This document shows, piece after piece, positions 6,793 to 9,972 of a DNA stretch of 9,972 bases. The DNA lies in NCBI GenBank assembly GCA_021404985.1, contig QWHP01000071.1:1-9972 (forward strand), given 5' to 3'. Position 1 is the first letter of the stretch. Each line of letters starts with the position of its first letter. The position numbers and the translations under genes were made by a program. This stretch comes from Actinobacteria bacterium ATB1 (lineage in GTDB: Bacteria; Actinomycetota; Acidimicrobiia; UBA2766). The notes beneath the pieces are model-generated. The model was given only the letters and a program-made list of their open reading frames with translations. It did no database searches and was not told the DNA's origin.

Positions 6793-8676
6793 ATGTTCCG
6801 GAATCCGAAGACTGTTCTCGTGTCAGTGCCGTGGCTGAGTCTTGCTGTCTGCACGAGCCTCATTCTGTTGGTCGTTGTCCTCCCGGGATCGGTGCAGGCG
6901 AAGGAACCACAACCCCTCGCTGCACCCTGCAATCCCCTGGGTCTGACTGCGTGTGGCCTGCCCTTCCCGAGCGATCTGTACACGGTGCCGGACACGTCGT
7001 CGCCTACGGGGCGACGGGTCGACGTGAGCGACGAGATCGTGACCGATGCCTACCGCGCGCTCGTGCCGGTGACGGGCCTGCCGTCCCGGGTCCTCGACGG
7101 GGCGACGGGGTTCTCGGCTGCGGGTCCGGTGCTCTTCGAGCTCGACGCTGCGCCGGACAGGGCGACCATCCCGCCCGACGGTGGGGAAGCGCTCGTCGTG
7201 TTCGACCTGGACGCCGGGACGCGCGTGTCCGTACGCGTCGAGATGGATGCCGACGCCGCGCGGTCCGCGCAGCCGTCGGCCGTCGTACGCGCATGGCCGG
7301 CCGTGCGGTTCGCACATGGCCACCGCATCGTCGCTGCGCTCACGACATCCCTGCGACGGTCGGACGGGACCGCGTACGAGCCGCCCCCCGGAGTGCGCGA
7401 GGTCGTAGAGGGCGGAAGGTCACCCGTCTCGCGGCACTGTGCCGGGGTACTCGACTTTCTCGAGAGCAAGGGTGTCGAGCCGGAGACGCTCGTGTCGCTC
7501 ACGGACTTCACCGTTCGCGCGGCGTCCGACGCACGTGCCGACATGCTGCGGGCGGTGCACACGGCGGCGCAGTGGCGCCATCCGGGGCGCATCGACGCCG
7601 TGCAGAGCGCATCCCGGCCGCCCGGGGCCGTCACCGTGTACGGGCGTGTTCGCCTGACGAACTTCCAGGAGCCCGACGGGACCTTCGTACCCGACGGACC
7701 GGGCCACGCCTACTGGACGACGTTCCAGGCGCTCGTACCGCCTGCAGCCGTGGAGGCACCCGTTCCGGTCGCGATCTACGGGCACGGCTTCGCGGGGAAC
7801 AAGACGCGCATGATCGAGATGTCGGTGCAGAACGCACTGCACGGCGTCGCCACCATCGCTATCGACTGGTCCTATCGCGGGACCAGGGTGTTGATCGACG
7901 GCGACTACGTGCTGCTGTTGGACCGGCCTGCGGACCAGGCCAAGTTCAGCGCGATGTTCCTCCAGGGTGTCGTCGACATCGCCTCCCTGCGCGCAGCGCT
8001 TGGCGACGAGCTGGCTCGTCTCGACGTGCTGCCGCCTGGGTCGGCAGCCCGCAACGATCCGGGACGTTCGGGCGACGGCGCACCGGACCTGCGCGGCGAC
8101 CACGTGATCTACCAGGGCACGTCGTACGGAGGAATGCTCGGGGCGGCGCTGCTGGGAGTCGTGCCCGAGCTCGACGGAGGCATCCTGAATGTGTGCGGCA
8201 TCGGTCTCATGGACACCTTCGTGCACCTTCCCATCTGGTTCTGGGGGGCCGTGGGGCGTGTCGTACCGCACGGCGGGCCGGGGACCGACACAGCCTTGGG
8301 CGTGGCGCTCCTCCAACATGCTCTCGACCCGGCGGATGGGGCGAACTACGCGGACCTCTACCGGGAGCCTTTGGACGGAGGTCCGGCGCGTCCCGTCCTG
8401 CTCCAATACGGTGAGGACGACGGCATCGTGCGCAACGTCACGTCCGAGGCTCTCGTTGCGCTCGCCGCACTGCCCGAGGTCGAAAGATCACCTGAGGGTG
8501 CCGTTTCGTTCGTCGACGGGTACGGATGGAACATGGTCACGAACCCCGGGAACATCCCCGAGACCCTCTGGCCGTTCGCGGCGCACTCGTTCACGGCCTC
8601 GTTGCCGGCGGGACGGGAGGTCTCCGACGCCTGGCTCGCCGAGTACGTGGGGGCGCTCGGGCCGTCGGGGTCCTGA
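6793..8676 (+). CDS. secreted alpha/beta hydrolase (esterase/lipase-like), 627 aa
   Basis: A signal peptide covers residues 1-36 (hydrophobic core LAVCTSLILLVVVLPG, cleavage after SVQA). An N-terminal region of about 250 residues follows (PFPSDLYTVPDTSSPTGRR at about 57-75), of a kind seen ahead of hydrolase domains in other large secreted actinobacterial proteins. The catalytic domain shows the oxyanion-side motif YGHGFAGNK (H331-G-F), the nucleophile elbow YQGTSYGGM (Ser 444), an acid in YGEDDGIV (D542 or D543) and the His in FAAHSFT (H598). The triad is therefore complete and in order. GAGAGG (6780-6785) lies 7 nt before the ATG. It is larger than typical esterases because of the N-terminal region. 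Substrate not evident; ester or lipid cleavage outside the cell is inferred. It is followed 37 nt later by the TetR gene. Confidence 0.85.
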   Translation: MFRNPKTVLVSVPWLSLAVCTSLILLVVVLPGSVQAKEPQPLAAPCNPLGLTACGLPFPSDLYTVPDTSSPTGRRVDVSDEIVTDAYRALVPVTGLPSRVLDGATGFSAAGPVLFELDAAPDRATIPPDGGEALVVFDLDAGTRVSVRVEMDADAARSAQPSAVVRAWPAVRFAHGHRIVAALTTSLRRSDGTAYEPPPGVREVVEGGRSPVSRHCAGVLDFLESKGVEPETLVSLTDFTVRAASDARADMLRAVHTAAQWRHPGRIDAVQSASRPPGAVTVYGRVRLTNFQEPDGTFVPDGPGHAYWTTFQALVPPAAVEAPVPVAIYGHGFAGNKTRMIEMSVQNALHGVATIAIDWSYRGTRVLIDGDYVLLLDRPADQAKFSAMFLQGVVDIASLRAALGDELARLDVLPPGSAARNDPGRSGDGAPDLRGDHVIYQGTSYGGMLGAALLGVVPELDGGILNVCGIGLMDTFVHLPIWFWGAVGRVVPHGGPGTDTALGVALLQHALDPADGANYADLYREPLDGGPARPVLLQYGEDDGIVRNVTSEALVALAALPEVERSPEGAVSFVDGYGWNMVTNPGNIPETLWPFAAHSFTASLPAGREVSDAWLAEYVGALGPSGS

Positions 8677-8700
8677 ATCCGGTTGCCGGAGGTGTGCGGC

Positions 8701-8706
8701 TACTGT
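8701..8706 (+). promoter_or_regulatory. possible -10 box for a leaderless tetR transcript
   Basis: TACTGT fits the actinobacterial TANNNT -10 consensus and ends 7 nt before the GTG at 8714, the spacing expected if transcription begins at the start codon. No good -35 is seen. The only GGAGG (8688-8692) is 21 nt from that GTG, too far to act as its ribosome site. Confidence 0.35.
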
Positions 8707-8713
8707 GGGGCGC

Positions 8714-9325
8714 GTGGCCGGTACCGACGTGGACCCGCGCAGACGACCCAAGAACCGGGAGGAGACGCGTCGCCGCCTGCTCCAGGCGGCTGCAGCCGAG
8801 TTCGCCGCCAACGGATTCACGGACACGTCGATCGAGCAGATCGTCGCCCGCGCCGGGTACACACGCGGTGCCTTCTACTCGAACTTCGGGTCCAAGGACG
8901 AGCTCTTCCTCGCGATCATGCAGCACCGTATGGACGAGGTCGCCCGCGACCTCGTCGAGCTCGCCGCGTACGAGGACGAGGAGGAGATGTTCGCAGCCCT
9001 GGCGGAGCAGGCGACGCGGCGGCCGACCCGGCAGCTTGAGAGCGCCTTCGTCCTCTCCATCGAGTTCTGGCTGTACGCCATGCGCAACCCGCCCGTGCGC
9101 CGCAAGGTCGCCAGGCAGTACGCCGCCGCGAGGAAGAAGATGGGTACGGCCCTGGGCGAGATCTGTCGGCGTTTCGGTCTCGAGCCGTCACTCGACCTCG
9201 ACGACCTGGCTGCTGCCATCCTCGCTCTCGACGCCGGAGCGCTCCTGCAGCACTACATCGACCCCAAGGGCGTTCCCGCCGATCTACCGACTCGGGTCGT
9301 GCGTCAGTTCCTCGCCGCCGGCTGA
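8714..9325 (+). CDS. TetR/AcrR-family transcriptional repressor
   Basis: The 203-residue protein has the classic TetR N-terminal DNA-binding domain: REETRRRLLQAAAAEFAANG, then FTDTSIEQIVARAGYTRGAF and YSNFGSKDELFLAIM (HTH about residues 37-60). A helical ligand-binding/dimer domain follows (about 75-203). Such proteins usually repress nearby genes until a small ligand binds. It lies 37 nt after the secreted hydrolase, on the same strand. The paired palindromic elements at 3536 and 6707 are its most likely targets, by inference from proximity and symmetry; no such element precedes tetR itself. GTG at 8714 is preferred because of the TACTGT box; GTG at 8705 is an alternative, adding three residues, with GGAGG 12 nt upstream. 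Confidence 0.9.
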   Translation: MAGTDVDPRRRPKNREETRRRLLQAAAAEFAANGFTDTSIEQIVARAGYTRGAFYSNFGSKDELFLAIMQHRMDEVARDLVELAAYEDEEEMFAALAEQATRRPTRQLESAFVLSIEFWLYAMRNPPVRRKVARQYAAARKKMGTALGEICRRFGLEPSLDLDDLAAAILALDAGALLQHYIDPKGVPADLPTRVVRQFLAAG

Positions 9326-9353
9326 CTGAAACGCCGGTGCCCCAGGTCCGGTC

Positions 9354-9359
9354 TAGAGT
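9354..9359 (+). promoter_or_regulatory. possible -10 box for the helicase gene
   Basis: TAGAGT fits TANNNT and lies in the 72-nt gap after tetR, 38 nt before the helicase start. No convincing -35 is seen, so this is a weak call. Confidence 0.25.
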
Positions 9360-9397
9360 CCCAAGCACCACCCGTCGTCGCACCGCTGGGGAGGATC

Positions 9398-9972
9398 GTG
9401 TCCGAGGGAACCAGGCTTGAGGACCTCACGCCTGGTGCTGCCGTGTCCGGTGTCGTGCCCTCGGGCCCGGTCGAGGTCGTGCAGGTCACGTGGCACGGTA
9501 CGGCAGCCTTGCGTCTCACGTACCGGTCACAGACCGGCGGGGTCGACGAGACACTCCTGTACCGGGACGACGAGAGCCGGCTCGCCGTCGAGTCCTCGGG
9601 TCGGGCTTTCGCGTTCGACGCCGACGGCAACCTCTTCCGTCTCGTGTCCGAGGCGCGCCGGATCGCCCTCGCCTACCTCTTCGACCCGTATCTGGCTGTG
9701 ACAACGTCGGATCTGGAGCCTCTGCCGCATCAGATCGAGGCGGTGTACGAGGAGATGTTGCCCCGCCAGCCGCTGCGCTTCCTCCTCGCGGACGATCCGG
9801 GGGCGGGCAAGACGATCATGGCGGGCCTGTTCATCAAGGAGTTGATGGCCCGCGGCGATGTCGCCCGCTGCCTGGTGGTCGCGCCGGGGAGTCTCGTCGA
9901 GCAGTGGCAGGACGAGATGTGGACCAAGTTCGGGCTGGCTTTCGACATCTTGACCCGGGATACGTTCGAGGC
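9398..9972 (+). CDS. SNF2-type helicase, N-terminal part (cut by window end)
   Basis: The first 191 residues are present and the gene runs off the right edge. It starts at GTG 9398 with GGAGG (9390-9394) 3 nt upstream, a tight spacing. An N-terminal beta-rich region (PGAAVSGVVPSGPVEVVQVT and onward) leads to LAYLFDPYLAVTTSDLEPLP, then HQIEAVYEEML (Q-motif-like, 111-121). Walker A follows in LADDPGAGKTIMAG (K138) and motif Ia in CLVVAPGSLVEQWQDEM. This is a superfamily 2 SNF2-like ATPase. The pattern is that of long helicases found in phage-defence loci, such as DrmD of DISARM, helicases of BREX type, and those beside DUF1156 methylases or DUF499 ATPases. Which system cannot be told because the neighbours lie outside the window. 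RapA-like helicases are the main alternative. Confidence 0.85.
   Translation, partial: MSEGTRLEDLTPGAAVSGVVPSGPVEVVQVTWHGTAALRLTYRSQTGGVDETLLYRDDESRLAVESSGRAFAFDADGNLFRLVSEARRIALAYLFDPYLAVTTSDLEPLPHQIEAVYEEMLPRQPLRFLLADDPGAGKTIMAGLFIKELMARGDVARCLVVAPGSLVEQWQDEMWTKFGLAFDILTRDTFE

Noticed and set aside
5087..6838. 583-codon plus-strand open frame across the dehydrogenase and decarboxylase genes
   Set aside because: It is antisense to two well-supported enzymes with conserved motifs; its composition is Ser/Thr/Arg-rich shadow coding.
6741..8414. 557-codon plus-strand frame overlapping the large hydrolase
   Set aside because: Arg/Gly-rich shadow of the real frame, which has a signal peptide and a complete catalytic triad.
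1..9972. tRNA, rRNA, riboswitch or replication origin
   Set aside because: No cloverleaf, rRNA-like, riboswitch-like or iteron-like sequence was recognised by eye on either strand.

Overview
The window is GC-rich. It has several GTG starts, a TANNNT-type -10 box placed as for leaderless transcription, and protein families common in high-GC Gram-positives. This points to an actinomycete (Actinomycetota); the genus cannot be fixed from the sequence.

Layout. (1) 1-1905: a decayed IS3-family insertion sequence (about 187-1727) sits inside a minus-strand gene. That gene looks like an AbiEii-type nucleotidyltransferase. Its 5' part lies at 1728-1905 and a 3' remnant at 104-184. The IS carries an intact orfA but a dead orfB, with two in-frame stops and the first catalytic Asp replaced by Asn. 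(2) 2030-3471: a secreted alpha/beta-hydrolase-domain gene broken by one frameshift between its Ser and His motifs. (3) 3600-4865: a secreted six-cysteine protein of unknown function. (4) 6643-4897, minus strand: an acetoacetate-decarboxylase-family gene followed 34 nt later by a zinc-dependent dehydrogenase. (5) 6793-8676: a large secreted alpha/beta hydrolase. (6) 8714-9325: a TetR repressor. (7) 9398 to the right edge: the N-terminus of an SNF2-type helicase of the kind seen in phage-defence loci such as DISARM and BREX.

How it may fit together. Blocks 2-6 look like one catabolic cassette. Exported hydrolases would cleave an ester-like substrate outside the cell, and the cytoplasmic decarboxylase-like enzyme and dehydrogenase would process the product under TetR control. 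The best evidence for shared control is a 40-bp element present twice, at 3536-3575 and 6707-6746. Both copies have the same architecture, ATACA-N4-TGTAT-N6-ATACA followed by ACG-N-ATGCAA, and match at 29 of 40 positions without gaps. One copy precedes the unknown secreted protein. The other lies in the divergent promoter region between the decarboxylase/dehydrogenase pair and the large hydrolase. This element is the most interesting undescribed signal here. The substrate is not identified. The two ends (a broken AbiEii-like gene and the helicase) suggest the cassette sits beside accessory or defence DNA.
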